Source of the DNA: Chondrilla cf. caribensis | Lineage: Eukaryota; Porifera; Demospongiae; Chondrillida; Chondrillidae | DNA: 20,000 nt | Assembly (NCBI GenBank): GCA_964020155.1 | Contig: OZ026553.1 | Coordinates: 1-20,000 of the forward strand | Direction of reading: 5' to 3' | In this document: piece after piece, positions 9,782 to 19,776 of the stretch | Numbering within the stretch: the first letter of the stretch is position 1 | How the letters are laid out: the number at the start of each line of letters is the position of its first letter | The notes under the pieces: generated by a model | What the model was told of the DNA's origin: nothing | Seen by the model: only the letters and a program-made list of their open reading frames with translations | Databases searched by the model: none | Made by a program: the position numbers and the translations under genes

Positions 9782-12239
9782 GCTTGTCACCACGAGGCTT
9801 ATAGCGCACTCAGGACAATCAGAATGCTTGCGAAATTGTGTTGGTGAGTTAGGCATGGACACTAGGTAGCCCTTGGTGACCAGAAAAGAAATCTCAAATT
9901 GCTTAGGTGATCACCACAAGGCGTATTACACGCATATATGAATGTACATACAAAGTATATACATTCTATTATATGTGGCACTGGGGGGAAATTTTGGTCG
10001 ACATCAAAATGCATCCTTTTTGCTATCAGAAGGTAGCTACCAGGTCCAGGAGTGTGTCTGTGCATTTGGATTTCAGCTATGATGCATCACGTGCACACAG
10101 GAGAGGCCGTGGTGACAAGATCAAAAATTGACATTTTTTGGGCTTGTCACCACGAGGCTTATAGCGCACTCAGGACAATCAGAATGCTTGCGAAAATGTG
10201 TTGGTGAGTTAGGCATGGACACTAGGTAGCCCTTGGTGACCAGAAAAGAAATCTCAAATTGCTTAGGTGATCACCCAAGGCGTAATACACTTATATATGA
10301 ATCTACATACAAAGTATATACATTGGCAATAGGGGGAAATTTTGGTCGACATCAAAATGCAACTTTTTGCTATCAGAAGGTAGCTACCAGGTCCAGGAGT
10401 GTGTCTGTGCATTTGGATTTCAGCTATGATGCATCACGTGCACACAGGAGAGGCCGTGGTGACAAGACCAAAAATTGACATTTTATGGGCTTGTCACCAC
10501 GAGGCTTATAGCGCACTCAGGACAATCAGAATGCTTGCAAAATTGTGTTGGTGAGTTAGGCATGGATACTAGGTAGCCCTTGGTGACCAGCAAAGAAATC
10601 TCAAATTGCTTAGGTGATCACCCAAGGCGTAATACACATATATATGAATCTACATACAAAGTATATACATTGGCAATAGGGGGAAATTTTGGTCGACATC
10701 AAAATGCAACTGTTTGCTATCAGAAGGTAGCTACTAGGTCCAGGAGTGTGTCTGTGCATTTGGATTTCAGCTATGATGCATCACGTGCACACAGGAGAGG
10801 CCGTGGTGACAAGACCAAAAATTGACATTTTTTGGGCTTGTCACCACGAGGCTTATAGCGCACTCAGGACAATCAGAATGCTTGCGAAATTGTGTTGGTG
10901 AGTTAGGCATGGACACTAGGTAGCCCTTGGTGACCAGAAAAGAAATCTCAAATTGCTTAGGTGATCACCCAAGGCGCAATACACATATATATGAATCTAC
11001 ATACAAAGTATATACATTGGCAATAGGGGGAAATTTTGGTCGACATCAAAATGCATCCTTTTTGCTATCAGAGGGTAGCTACCAGGTCCAGGAGTGTGTC
11101 TGTGCATTTGGATTTGAGCTATGATGCATCACGTGCACACAGGAGAGGCCGTGGTGTCAAGACCAAAAATTGACATTTTATGGGCTTGTCACCACGAGGC
11201 TTATAGCGCACTCAGGACAATCAGAATGCTTGCGAAATTGTGTTGGTGAGTTAGGCATGGACACTAGGTAGCCCTTGGTGACCAGAAAAGAAATCTCAAA
11301 TTGCTTAGGTGATCACCACAAGGCGTATTACACGCATATATGAATGTACATACAAAGTATATACATTCTATTATATGTGGCACTGGGGGGGAAATTTTGG
11401 TCGACATCAAAATGCATCCTTTTTGCTATCAGAAGGTAGCTACCAGGTCCAGGAGTGTGTCTGTGCATTTGGATTTGAGCTATGATGCATCACGTGCACA
11501 CAGGAGAGGCCGTGGTGACAAGATCAAAAATTGACATTTTTTGGGCTTGTCACCACGAGGCTTATAGCGCACTCAGGACAATCAGAATGCTTGCGAAAAT
11601 GTGTTGGTGAGTTAGGCATGGACACTAGGTAGCCCTTGGTGACCAGAAAAGAAATCTCAAATTGCTTAGGTGATCACCCAAGGCGTAATACACTTATATA
11701 TGAATCTACATACAAAGTATATACATTGGCAATAGGGGGAAATTTTGGTCGACATCAAAATGCATCCTTTTTGCTATCAGAAGGTAGCTACCAGGTCCAG
11801 GAGTGTGTCTGTGCATTTGGATTTCAGCTATGATGCATCACGTGCACACAGGAGAGGCCGTGGTGACAAGACCAAAAATTGACATTTTATGGGCTTGTCA
11901 CCACGAGGCTTATAGCGCACTCAGGACAATCAGAATGCTTGCAAAATTGTGTTGGTGAGTTAGGCATGGATACTAGGTAGCCCTTGGTGACCAGCAAAGA
12001 AATCTCAAATTGCTTAGGTGATCACCCAAGGCGTAATACACATATATATGAATCTACGTACAAAGTATATACATTGGCAATAGGGGGAAATTTTGGTCGA
12101 CATCAAAATGCAACTGTTTGCTATCAGAAGGTAGCTACTAGGTCCAGGAGTGTGTCTGTGCATTTGGATTTCAGCTATGATGCATCACGTGCACACAGGA
12201 GAGGCCGTGGTGACAAGACCAAAAATTGACATTTTTTGG
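9782..12239. repeat. Duplicated A-B-B block separated by one extra B monomer
   Basis: The A-B-B block 9782-10835 recurs as 11184-12239 at an offset of about 1,403 bp, with a single B monomer (10836-11183) between them. The shared private variant GCGAAAATGTGTTGG (near 10191 and 11592) and the CAAGATCAAAAATTG variant in the preceding A support common descent of the two blocks. The A monomer at 11184 has one additional G in its G-run, giving 361 bp. Confidence 0.8.
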
Positions 12240-13128
12240 GCTTGTCACCACGAGGCTTATAGCGCACTCAGGACAATCAGAATGCTTGCGAAATTGTGTT
12301 GGTGAGTTAGGCATGGACACTAGGTAGCCCTTGGTGACCAGAAAAGAAATCTCAAATTGCTTAGGTGATCACCACAAGGCGTATTACACGCATATATGAA
12401 TGTACATACAAAGTATATACATTCTATTATATGTGGCACTGGGGGGAAATTTTGGTCGACATCAAAATGCATCCTTTTTGCTATCAGAAGGTAGCTACCA
12501 GGTCCAGGAGTGTGTCTGTGCATTTGGATTTCAGCTATGATGCATCACGTGCACACAGGAGAGGCCGTGGTGACAAGATCAAAAATTGACATTTTATGGG
12601 CATGTCACCACGAGGCTTATAGCGCACTCAGGACAATCAGAATGCTTGCGAAATTGTGTTGGTGAGTTAGGCATGGACACTAGGTAGCCCTTGGTGACCA
12701 GAAAAGAAATCTCAAATTGCTTAGGTGATCACCACAAGGCGTATTACACGCATATATGAATGTACTTACAAAGTATATACATTCTATTATATGTGGCACT
12801 GGGGGGGAAATTTTGGTCGACATCAAAATGCATCCTTCTTGCTATTAGAAGGTAGCTACCAGGTCCAGGAGTGTGTCTGTGCATTTGGATTTCAGCTATG
12901 ATGCATCACGGGCACACAGGAGAGGCCGTGGTGACAAGACCAAAAATTGACATTTTTTGGGCTTGTCACCACGAGGCTTATAGCGCACTCAGGACAATCA
13001 GAATGCTTGCGAAATTGTGTTGGTGAGTTAGGCATGGACACTAGGTAGCCCTTGGTGACCAGAAAAGAAATCTCAAATTGCTTAGGTGATCACCCAAGGC
13101 GTAATACACGCATATATGAATGTACATA

Positions 13129-15238
13129 CAAAGTATATACATTGGCAATAGGGGGAAATTTTGGTCGACATCAAAATGCATCCTTTTTGCTATCAGAAGG
13201 TAGCTACCAGGTCCAGGAGTGAGTCTGTACATTTGGATTTGAGCTATGATGCATCACGTGCACACAGGAGAGGCCGTGGTGACAAGACCAAAAATTGACA
13301 TTTTTTGGGCTTGTCACCACGAGGCTTATAGCGCACTCAGGACAATCAGAATGCTTGCGAAATTGTGTTGGTGAGTTAGGCATGGACACTAGGTAGCCCT
13401 TGGTGACCAGAAAAGAAATCTCAAATTGCTTAGGTGATCACCACAAGGCGTATTACACGCATATATGAATGTACTTACAAAGTATATACATTCTATTATA
13501 TGTGGCACTGGGGGGAAATTTTGGTCGACATCAAAATGCATCCTTTTTGCTATCAGAAGGTAGCTACTAGGTCCAGGAGTGTGTCTGTGCATTTGGATTT
13601 CAGCTATGATGCATCACGTGCACACAGGAGAGGCCGTGGTGACAAGACCAAAAATTGACATTTTTTGGGCTTGTCACCACGAGGCTTATAGCGCACTCAG
13701 GACAATCAGAATGCTTGCGAAATTGTGTTGGTGAGTTAGGCATGGACACTAGGTAGCCCTTGGTGACCAGAAAAGAAATCTCAAATTGTTTAGGTGATCA
13801 CCCAAGGCGTATTACACGCATATATAAATCTACATACAAAGTATGTACATTGGCAATAGGGGGAAATTTTGGTCGACATCAAAATGCAACTGTTTGCTAT
13901 CAGAAGGTAGCTACCAGGTCCAGGAGTGTGTCTGTGCATTTGGATTTGAGCTATGATGCATCACGTGCACACAGGAGAGGCCGTGGTGACAAGACCAAAA
14001 ATTGACATTTTTTGGGCTTGTCACCACGAGGCTTATAGCGCACTCAGGACAATCAGAATGCTTGCGAAATTGTGTTGGTGAGTTAGGCATGGACACTAGG
14101 TAGCCCTTGGTGACCAGCAAAGAAATATCAAATTGCTTAGGTGATCACCCAAGGCGTAATACACTTATATATGAATCTACATACAAAGTATATACATTGG
14201 CAATAGGGGGAAATTTTGGTCGACATCAAAATGCATCCTTTTTGCTATCAGAAGGTAGCTACCAGGTCCAGGAGTGAGTCTGTACATTTGGATTTGAGCT
14301 ATGATGCATCACGTGCACACAGGAGAGGCCGTGGTGACAAGACCAAAAATTGACATTTTTTGGGCTTGTCACCACGAGGCTTATAGCGCACTCAGGACAA
14401 TCAGAATGCTTGCGAAATTGTGTTGGTGAGTTAGGCATGGACACTAGGTAGCCCTTGGTGACCAGAAAAGAAATCTCAAATTGCTTAGGTGATCACCACA
14501 AGGCGTATTACACGCATATATGAATGTACTTACAAAGTATATACATTCTATTATATGTGGCACTGGGGGGAAATTTTGGTCGACATCAAAATGCATCCTT
14601 TTTGCTATCAGAAGGTAGCTACTAGGTCCAGGAGTGTGTCTGTGCATTTGGATTTCAGCTATGATGCATCACGTGCACACAGGAGAGGCCGTGGTGACAA
14701 GACCAAAAATTGACATTTTTTGGGCTTGTCACCACGAGGCTTATAGCGCACTCAGGACAATCAGAATGCTTGCGAAATTGTGTTGGTGAGTTAGGCATGG
14801 ACACTAGGTAGCCCTTGGTGACCAGAAAAGAAATCTCAAATTGTTTAGGTGATCACCCAAGGCGTATTACACGCATATATAAATCTACATACAAAGTATG
14901 TACATTGGCAATAGGGGGAAATTTTGGTCGACATCAAAATGCAACTGTTTGCTATCAGAAGGTAGCTACCAGGTCCAGGAGTGTGTCTGTGCATTTGGAT
15001 TTGAGCTATGATGCATCACGTGCACACAGGAGAGGCCGTGGTGACAAGACCAAAAATTGACATTTTTTGGGCTTGTCACCACGAGGCTTATAGCGCACTC
15101 AGGACAATCAGAATGCTTGCGAAATTGTGTTGGTGAGTTAGGCATGGACACTAGGTAGCCCTTGGTGACCAGCAAAGAAATATCAAATTGCTTAGGTGAT
15201 CACCCAAGGCGTAATACACTTATATATGAATCTACATA
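13129..15238. repeat. Tandem duplication of about 1,055 bp
   Basis: Sequence from about 13129 to 14183 recurs at about 14184-15238. Rare variants repeat at exactly +1,055: GAGTGAGTCTGTACATTTGG (13218 region and 14273 region), AAATTGTTTAGG, and TATATAAATCTAC followed by AAAGTATGTACATT. The boundaries are approximate. Upstream of about 13129 and downstream of about 15238 the two copies differ. The breakpoints fall inside monomers near the A/B variable segment, not at the anchor. Confidence 0.85.
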
Positions 15239-15606
15239 CAAAGTATATATATTGGCAATAGGGGGAAATTTTGGTCGACATCAAAATGCAACTTTTTGCT
15301 ATCAGAAGGTAGCTACCAGGTCCAGGAGTGTGTCTGTGCATTTGGATTCGAGCTATGATGCATCACGTGCACACAGGAGTGGCCGTGGTGACAACTCAAA
15401 AAATTGACATTTTTGTGGCTTGTCACCACGAGGCTTATAGCGCACTCAGGACAATCAGAATGCTTACGAAATTGAGTTGGTGAGTTTGGCATGGATACTA
15501 GGTAGCCCTTGGTAACAAGCAAAGAAATCTCAAATTGCTAAGGTTATCACCACAAGGCGTATTACAATTATATATGAATGTACATACAAAGTATATGCAT
15601 ATTATT

Positions 15607-16913
15607 AAGCACCTCCGAAAGTAACTGGGGTGATAGGCCACCTATTGAGATGGGAATTGTTTCAGAAGTTAGTTCACATCCCAGGCTAGCCCTGTTTAAG
15701 ATATCAAGCTGACACACCCCCTCTCCCATGAGCTATGCAAAAAGGTGCTTAGCGTTTTCTCTCCTATACTCTCACATACATGAAAAAATATTGAGCACCT
15801 CTGAATGTAACTGGGGTGATAGGCCACCTATTGAGATGGGAATTGCTTCAGAAGTTAGTTCACATCCCAGGCTAGCCCTGTTTAAGATATCAAGCTGACA
15901 CACCCCCTCTCCCATGAGCTATGCAAAAAGGTGCTTAGCGTGTTCTCTCCTATACTCTCCCATACATTGAATAAATATTAAGCACCTCCGAATGTAACTG
16001 GGGTTACAGGCCACCTATTGAGATGGGAATTGTTTCAGAAGTTAGTTTACGTCTCCCACTAGAACTGTCTATAATATCAAGCTGACACACCCTGTCTCTC
16101 ATGAGCTATGCAAAAAGGTGCTTAGCGTTTCTCTCCTATACTCTCACATACATTGAAAAAATATTAAGCACCACCGAATGTAACTTGGGTTACAGGCCAC
16201 CTATTGAGATGGGAATTGTTTCAGAAGTTAGTTCACGTCTCCCACTAGCTCTGTCCAAATTAGCAAGCTGACACACCCCCTCTCCCATGAGCTATGCAAA
16301 AAGATGCTTAGCGTTTTCTCTCCTATACTCTCACATACATTGAAAAAATATTGAGCACCTCTGAATGTAACTGGGGTTACAGGCCACCTATTGAGATGGG
16401 AATTGTTTCAGAAGTTAGTTCACGTCTCCCACTAGCTCTGTCCAAATTAGCAAGCTGACACGCCCCCTCTCCCATGAGCTATGCAAAAAGGTGCTTAGCG
16501 TTTTCTCTCCTATACGTACTCTCCCATACATTGAAAAAATATTAAGCACCTCCGAATGTAACTGGGGTTACAGGCCACCTATTGAGATGGGAATTGTTTC
16601 AGAAGTTAGTTCACGTCTCCCACTAGCTCTGTCCAAATTAGCAAGCTGACACACCCCCTCTCCCATGAGCTATGCAAAAAGGTGCTTAGCGTTTTCTCTC
16701 CTATACTCTCACATACATTGAAAAAATATTGAGCACCTCTGAATGTAACTGGGGTTACAGGCCACCTATTGAGATGGGAATTGTTTCAGAAGTTAGTTCA
16801 CGTCTCCCACTAGCTTTGTCTAAAATATAAAGCTGACACGCCCCTTCTCCCATGAGCTATGCAAAAAGGTGCTTAGCATTTTCTCTCCTATACTCTCCCA
16901 TACATTGAAAAAA
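15607..16913. repeat. 187-bp tandem repeat, seven copies, nested inside the 350-bp satellite
   Basis: Anchors AAGCACCTCCGAA or GAGCACCTCTGAA fall at 15608, 15794, 15981, 16167, 16354, 16545 and 16732, with spacings of 186, 187, 186, 187, 191 and 187. The 191 comes from a 4-bp GTAC-type insertion near 16515. The insert length of 1,307 bp is close to seven whole units. It is flanked by TATTATT on both sides (15600-15606 and 16914-16920), and the interrupted A monomer resumes at ATATGTGGCAC. Copies 1-2 form one subfamily (GGGGTGATAGGCC, CCCAGGCTAGCC). Copies 4-7 form another (GGGGTTACAGGCC, CCCACTAGCTCTG or close). Copy 3 is intermediate. Each unit has AAGCACCT at its start and the complement AGGTGCTT about 140 bp later. 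Confidence 0.93.
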
Positions 16914-18447
16914 TATTATTATATGTGGCACTGGGGGGAAATTTGGTCAACATCGAAATGCATCATTTTGGCTATCAAAAGGTAGGTACTAGGTCCAGGA
17001 GTGTGTCTGTGCATTCGGATTCGAGCTATGATGCATCACGTGCACAGAGGAGAGGCCGTGGTGACAACTCAAAAAATTGACATTTTTTGCTTGTCACCAC
17101 GAGGCTTATAGCGCACTCAGGACAATCAGAATGCTTACGAAATTGTGTTGGTGAGTTAGGCATGGACACTAGGTAGCCCTTGGTGACAAGCAAAGAAATC
17201 TCAAATTGCTTAGGTGATCACTACAAGGCGTATTACACTTATATATGAATGTACATACAAAGTATATTCATTTTATTATATGTGGAACTGGGGGGAAATA
17301 TTAGTCAACATCAAAATGCATCTTTTTTTGCTATCAGAAGGTAGCTACTAGGTCCAGGAGCATGTCTGTGCATTCGGATTTGAGCTATGATGCATTATGT
17401 GCACACAGGAGAGGCCGTGGTGACAATTAAAAAAATTGACATTTTTGCTTGTCACCACGAGGCTTATAGCGCACTCAGGACAATCAGAATGCTTACGAAA
17501 TTGTGTTCGTGAGTTAGGCATGGACACTAGGTAGCCCTTGGTGACCAGCAAAGAAATATCAAATTGATTAGGTGATCACCACAAGGCGCATTACACTTAT
17601 ATATGAATCTACATACAAAGTATATATATTGGCACTAGGGGGAAATTTTGGTCGACATCAAAATGCATCTTTTTTGCTATCAGAAGGTAGCTACCAGGTC
17701 CAGGAGTGTGTCTGTGCATTCGAATTTGAGCTATGATGCATCACGTGCACACAGGAGAGGCCGTGGTGATAACTCAAAAATATGACATTTTTTTGCTTGT
17801 CACCATGAGGCTTATAGCGCACTCAGGACAATCTCAATTCTTACCAAATTGTGTTGGTGAGTTTAGCCCGGACACTGGTTAGCCCTTGGTGACCAGCAAA
17901 GAATTGTCCAATTGCTCAGGTCATCACCACATGGCATATTACACTTATATACATACAAAAGTATGTACATTTTATTATATGTGGTATATGGGCACTGGGG
18001 AGAATTTTTGGTCGACATCAAAATGCATCTTTTTTACTATCAGAAGGACCGTACTAGGTCCAGGAGTGTGTCTGTGCATTCGGATTTGAGCTATGATGCA
18101 TCACGTGCACTCAGGAGAAATCGTGGTGACAAGCCAAAAAAATGACATTGTTTTGCTTGTCACCACGAGGCTTATATCGCACTCAGGACAATCTCAATTC
18201 TTACCAAAATGTGTTGGTGAGTTTAGCACGGACACTGGCTAGCCCTTGGTGACCAGTAAAGAATTGTCCAATTGCTCAGGTCATCACCACAAGGCATATT
18301 ACACTTATAAACATACAAAAGAACATACATTTTATTATATGTGGCATATGGGCAGTGGGGAGAATTTTTGGTCGAAATCAAAATGCATCTTTTTGTTATC
18401 AGAAGGACTGTACTAGGTCAAGGAGTGTGTCTGTGCATTCGTATTTC
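16914..18447. repeat. 348/360-bp satellite, divergent right-hand block
   Basis: The satellite resumes after the 187-bp array, with anchors at 17089, 17447, 17795 and 18155 (spacings 358, 348 and 360). A last partial copy ends where homology stops, near 18447. These copies differ more from the core with distance. Changes include GTGACAACTC in the hairpin arm, GCATTCGGATTTGAG, ACCAGCAAAGAATTGTCCAATTG, and, in the last two, TTTTTGGTCGA plus AGAAGGACCGTACTAGG (or close). The hairpin remains: at 17058-17103 an 11-bp outer stem plus CAAAAAA/TTTTTTG still pair. Confidence 0.92.
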
Positions 18448-18475
18448 TCAAACTTCCTGAGAAGACGGCCATGCT

Positions 18476-18507
18476 GGTGTCAGAGGGAAAGGGGGGTCAC
18501 TGACACC
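18476..18507. other. 8-bp inverted repeat just inside the satellite edge
   Basis: GGTGTCAG (18476-18483) and CTGACACC (18500-18507) are exact complements around a 16-base purine-rich spacer. A further TGACACC-like copy follows (ATGACACCG). It lies about 30 bp inside the point where satellite homology stops. Its role is unknown. Confidence 0.7.
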
Positions 18508-19158
18508 TATGACACCGATGGGAAATACAAAATGGCATGTGCCGGTCGACGAGATACGTCTTTAAATACCTGACCCATCGTAGCATAATGCAGTGTGCTA
18601 GATTTGGTATACATAATATAACTTATTGTGTTGACATTGTGATAATAGATTATTGTAAAACAGGTACTGGCAATAGTTCTATTTTGATGTGTGTGTTTGC
18701 AGTGCTACACAGAACTATTAATTTTGCATGTGGAGGTCTGTCTTGTTTCCCACCAGAACAAGTGGTACTCTGAGAGCAGATGTAATACTTGAGTATGATA
18801 ATCACAGTGGATCACAATGATGTACTCACTGGTTACTACCAGTCATGTCCAGTATCTTGTCATGAATGATCTTCACTACTTCAAAACTGAACACAAAGCA
18901 AATGAACATATTCTATCAGTTAATATACCTCACCCCATACCCTACACAACCACACCTCGAAGATGCAATTTGGTAATATCTTCTCTTTGCAGAGGAATAC
19001 TGCTATGTCCCTTACAGTGTTCGCGCATTCTCCGACGAAGTTTCTATCACAGGAAAGCAATAATACACATACAGTCTGGAATGTAGGAAAACTTTACATA
19101 CCCTCGGGTTTTATAGTATGAAACAGAAGACTTTGTAAAGCTCCTTTGCCGTAGCTAC

Positions 19159-19172
19159 GAGCTACGTAGCTC
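19159..19172. other. 14-bp perfect palindrome GAGCTACGTAGCTC
   Basis: The sequence equals its own reverse complement. It is preceded at 19151-19158 by a second palindrome, GTAGCTAC, giving a run of GTAGCTACGAGCTACGTAGC. It could be a protein-binding dyad or a transposon relic. No neighbouring gene is visible to support either. Confidence 0.75.
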
Positions 19173-19486
19173 CACCATCTTCGAGTATATTCGAATTTAG
19201 GATTTACTGCAACATCATATAATATGCATTCCTACGCGTAACTACTACAGTGAATTTATATTATTTCTATTGTGCGAACAAAATGGCCGATTTCAAAACG
19301 CCGACAATTAGGTTTTGGGCTAGAATTTGAGCGCAAAGACTTCAACGAACTTTAAATCTTCACCGAAGGTTCTTCTAAACCTATTAGAGACGATCAAGTG
19401 ATTCGAGTGCCTGGGGGTGGCCTATTCTCCGAATTGAACATTGAGGGCAACTTTAAATAGCGCAGATAATACTAATAAAATAGATA

Positions 19487-19776
19487 GGTCACGGTGGCGG
19501 GGTGGTCAGGTGACACGATTCTAGGCTCCAGGTCGCGGGTTCGAATCCTCAAAAGGACGGTTTTTTTCTCTGAAAAAAAATAGCTCACTTCCTGGTGGTC
19601 AGTTGCAATACTCTCTACAAAGAACCGTAGGGGGGAGCTTTGGGACTCGCGGCTGACCTCCCAGCTAGAATAGTGTCTTCTGCATTCGTGGAATGACGCA
19701 AGTACACAGTCTCTGTGGAAAGTCCCTGTAAAACTCTCCATATATAGGTGTCTTTGACCCTGAGTGGGTGACTTTT
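19487..19776 (+). mobile_element. tRNA-derived SINE-like unit (approximate ends)
   Basis: A tRNA-like head carries internal RNA polymerase III promoter elements. Box A, TGGCGGGGTGGTC at 19495, deviates slightly from consensus. Box B, GGTTCGAATCC at 19538-19548, is a perfect match. The boxes are 43 bases apart, as in a tRNA. The acceptor, D and anticodon arms do not fold well, so it is not a working tRNA gene. A T7 run at 19561-19567 sits where a tRNA gene terminator would lie. The following 200 bp, to about GTGGGTGAC and a T-run near 19776, may be a SINE body. The 3' limit and family are inferred, and I found no clear target duplication. A plain tRNA pseudogene is the alternative. Confidence 0.6.
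19538..19548 (+). promoter_or_regulatory. RNA polymerase III B box
   Basis: GGTTCGAATCC fits the consensus GGTTCGANTCC at every position. Together with the A box at 19495 it makes a type 2 internal promoter. The T-run at 19561 could stop transcription just after the tRNA-like head. Confidence 0.75.

Larger units (their letters stand above)
5502..15599. repeat. 348/360-bp satellite array, main block (about 27 monomers)
   Basis: I used the motif GCTTGTCACCACGAGGCTTA (GCATGTCACC in some copies) as an anchor. It occurs at 5731, 6079, 6977, 7326, 7686, 8033, 8380, 8740, 9087, 9434, 9782, 10142, 10489, 10836, 11184, 11545, 11893, 12240, 12600, 12961, 13309, 13669, 14016, 14364, 14724, 15071 and 15418. 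Spacings fall into two classes. B is 347-349 bp, with GATCACCCAAGG and CATTGGCAATAGGGGG. A is 360-361 bp, with GATCACCACAAGG and an extra 11 bp, CTATTATATGT, before GGCACTGGGGGG. The only exception is 6079-6977, which contains the 535-bp insert. The first monomer, left of about 5731, is degenerate, whereas everything right of 5731 matches the core. The small ORFs on both strands recur at the monomer period, carry frame-breaking indels between A and B, and are not credible genes. Confidence 0.95.
18448..19486. other. Non-satellite flank, no recognisable gene
   Basis: This is mixed-composition, mostly AT-rich sequence with no ORF I can link to a protein family. ORFs of 70-90 codons here are of chance length. 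Two stretches look like 3' splice sites (TGTGTGTTTGCAG near 18697-18709 and CTTCTCTTTGCAG near 18979-18991). No conserved peptide follows either one, so I do not call an exon. Palindromes at 18476-18507 and 19159-19172 are listed separately. Confidence 0.6.

Noticed and set aside
5822..15522. Dozens of 60-90 codon ORFs on both strands in the 350-bp satellite
   Set aside because: They recur at monomer period, overlap each other on opposite strands, and are broken by 1-bp and 11-bp indels between A and B monomers. None shows a domain or coding constraint.
5502..18447. CRISPR-like array
   Set aside because: Repeats are 350 bp and directly adjacent, with no short repeat-unique spacer pattern, and the setting is a eukaryotic chromosome end.
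5502..18447. Hammerhead ribozyme in the satellite, as known for some animal satellites
   Set aside because: CGAAA occurs in GCTTGCGAAATTG, but I saw no CTGATGA core or matching stems around it.
18355..19086. ORFs of 72-89 codons in the right flank
   Set aside because: Lengths are within chance expectation, one starts inside satellite sequence, and I recognise no protein family in any of them.
18979..19110. Possible exon after a splice-acceptor-like CTTCTCTTTGCAG
   Set aside because: The open frame after it is about 39 codons, lacks a recognisable motif, and has no partner donor or exon in the window.
19488..19560. Functional tRNA gene
   Set aside because: Box B is perfect and the length fits, but acceptor, D and T stems do not pair and no convincing anticodon arm forms.
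19472..19741. Minus-strand 89-codon ORF
   Set aside because: It runs antisense through the tRNA-like head and the body of the SINE-like unit, so it is a chance frame.
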